A stretch of DNA of 64,000 nt from Cyanophora paradoxa (lineage: Eukaryota; Glaucocystophyceae; Cyanophorales; Cyanophoraceae). A program made the position numbers and the translations under genes. The notes beneath the pieces are model-generated. The model had not been told where the DNA came from. It ran no database searches and saw nothing but the letters and a program-made list of their open reading frames with translations. Numbering within the stretch: position 1 is the stretch's first letter; the number at the start of each line of letters is the position of its first letter. Below, piece by piece: positions 63,135 to 64,000 of the stretch. The DNA lies in NCBI GenBank assembly GCA_004431415.1, contig QPMI01000192.1:62001-126000 (forward strand), given 5' to 3'.

Positions 63135-64000
63135 TCACATGTTGGCTAAGAACCGCTCAATCGCATCTTTAATATCCGTCTCAGTGTATGGAATGCGAAG
63201 AAGCTTAATGTCATTGGCTTCACAGAACCGCTTTTTGATTCCATCACGAATCTGTGTCTTCTTGAAGCCCTCTTCACCTCCAAAGAACTCAATTGCTTCA
63301 AAGTGCTGTTTACCATCAAATTCAATTGCAAGTCTGAGAGAAGGGACATAGAAGTCAAACTTTAAGGGATATTTATGACGGCAATCTTCAAATGAAAATT
63401 GTTGCTGAAATTGAATCCCGAGACCCTCTAATATTTCACTAATCTCAGACTCGCCTTTCGAAACTCGGCAAAAGGGGCAACCACACTTGAAGTGAACGAC
63501 TGGAAACTGTTCGAAAACCCCATTACATTTCTTGCACTTGATAGTGACTCGACTTGTGACAGTTTCAAATTTGACCAAAGAATAATCAAAGGCATCGCCA
63601 TGTGCATCTTTGAATCTTCGGAGTATTTCTTCTTGTGTGATCCTCCTTTGTAGACCATTTTGCCTGTCAGCGCACTTTTTGCAGCCTGACCCTTGCGTGA
63701 TATGTGAGGCTAATGTCTGTTGGTTCTCAGCTCCGCAAGCTTTGCACTTGATGATTACCTTGCTCGTCCATCCTTTGTAGTCTACCTTTGAATAATCAAA
63801 TTTATCACCATGAACAGCTGTCGCTTTTGCAATGACCTCATCAATACTTAAACGATTCTTCTCAGCTAATCTCTCAGGTGCGCATTTATTACAACCACGT
63901 CCCCGCATGTGACATGATGGTGCCTGAAAGAAAAATGCATCACACCTCTTGCAGAATATTTGGACTTTCTCTTGACTGTGTGTGTATTCAACACTCTCAT
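63135..64000 (-). CDS. Zinc-ribbon repeat protein with PD-(D/E)XK (Vsr-like) nuclease domain, partial
   Basis: The frame is open from the window edge to TGA 63135; an internal ATG at 63908 is not the start, because another ribbon unit (FCKRCDAFFFQAPSCHMRGR, then GCNKC) lies upstream of it. Two further units follow, each with HGD(K/A)FDYS..., a CKxC pair and a CxxC pair (KCKACGAENQ; CKKCADRQ; KCKKCNGVFEQF; CGCPFC). The C-terminal 100 residues form a Vsr/MutH-like nuclease fold: KFDFYVPSLRLAIEFDGKQH, then EFFGGEEGFKKTQIRDGIKK and LLRIPYTE. The Asp, the Glu and the QH match the family's catalytic strand. Similar proteins occur in large DNA viruses and phages, often as stand-alone homing-type nucleases. 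The N-terminus is beyond the window. Confidence 0.8.
   Translation of the reverse strand, partial: ESVEYTHSQEKVQIFCKRCDAFFFQAPSCHMRGRGCNKCAPERLAEKNRLSIDEVIAKATAVHGDKFDYSKVDYKGWTSKVIIKCKACGAENQQTLASHITQGSGCKKCADRQNGLQRRITQEEILRRFKDAHGDAFDYSLVKFETVTSRVTIKCKKCNGVFEQFPVVHFKCGCPFCRVSKGESEISEILEGLGIQFQQQFSFEDCRHKYPLKFDFYVPSLRLAIEFDGKQHFEAIEFFGGEEGFKKTQIRDGIKKRFCEANDIKLLRIPYTETDIKDAIERFLANM

Larger units (their letters stand above)
53868..64000. mobile_element. Integrated polinton-like virus / Maverick / virophage-type element (left part)
   Basis: Sequence composition changes from GC-rich, intron-split genes to AT-rich, intronless, closely packed genes. The set is diagnostic of the polinton/virophage group: rve integrase, family B DNA polymerase, SF1-like helicase with an HNH-like finger, small DUF5710 and AT-hook proteins, and a PD-(D/E)XK nuclease. 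Morphogenesis genes (major and minor capsid, packaging ATPase, cysteine protease) are absent from this window, so whether the element can make virions is unknown. The left boundary is set at the first GGTCACCCCCACC box and is approximate. The right end lies beyond the window, so terminal inverted repeats and target-site duplication could not be tested. Confidence 0.85.

Overview
The window is nuclear DNA of a GC-rich unicellular eukaryote. The last 10 kb is a much more AT-rich, virus-like mobile element. Genes from 1 to about 52.7 kb are split by many short introns, mostly with GTGCG or GTACC donors and CAG acceptors, plus several GC-AG introns. Three gene models could be closed exactly by hand: a class I/II aminotransferase, a PP2C phosphatase and ribosomal protein S9 (uS4). 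The others have correct motifs but some uncertain junctions. The lineage cannot be fixed from this sequence. A haptophyte- or stramenopile-like alga or flagellate would fit the GC content, the GC-AG introns and the viral insert.

Host layout. 0.9-2.6 kb: unrecognised multi-exon gene (+). 2.9-4.5 kb: HisC-like aminotransferase (-). 4.6-6.6 kb: LRR-coiled-coil-RING protein (+). 6.7-7.4 and 9.6-10.1 kb: two truncated copies of a kinase 3' end (-). 10.2-10.9 kb: hairpin repeats. 11.2-14.7 kb: receptor-like kinase with signal peptide, membrane span and kinase domain (+), the source of those fragments. 15.3-17.15 kb: two more LRR genes in tandem (-), paralogous to the one at 4.6 kb. 18.0-18.9 kb: small membrane protein (-). 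19.2-25.1 kb: SNF2-family ATPase (-). 25.3-26.7 kb: PP2C (+). 27.7-28.3 kb: REEP/HVA22-like ER protein (+). 28.6-29.6 kb: proteasome beta-3 (-). 29.7-31.6 kb: more hairpin repeats. 31.8-32.8 kb: RPS9 (+). 33.5-37.2 kb: acidic, proline-rich protein (+). 38.7 kb: a 213-bp MITE-like inverted repeat. 40.0-52.7 kb: one very large type I surface protein with LamG-like and Ig/fibronectin-like modules (-).

Element (about 53.87 kb to beyond 64.0 kb). The left flank holds direct repeats, a 16-bp hairpin and a 24-bp tandem array. Next come an S-adenosylmethionine decarboxylase (SpeD) homologue on the + strand and, on the - strand, a DUF5710 protein, a retroviral-type (rve) integrase, an SF1-like helicase fused to an HNH-like finger, a family B DNA polymerase, an AT-hook protein, an unknown protein, and a zinc-ribbon/PD-(D/E)XK nuclease cut by the window edge. 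The rve integrase and B-type polymerase point to a polinton-like virus, Maverick or virophage relative. Capsid, ATPase and protease genes are not seen and would have to lie beyond 64.0 kb. A shared 20-bp motif sits just upstream of three of its genes. Polymerase and helicase overlap in a -1 frame relation, and the integrase has Asn where the third catalytic acid is expected.
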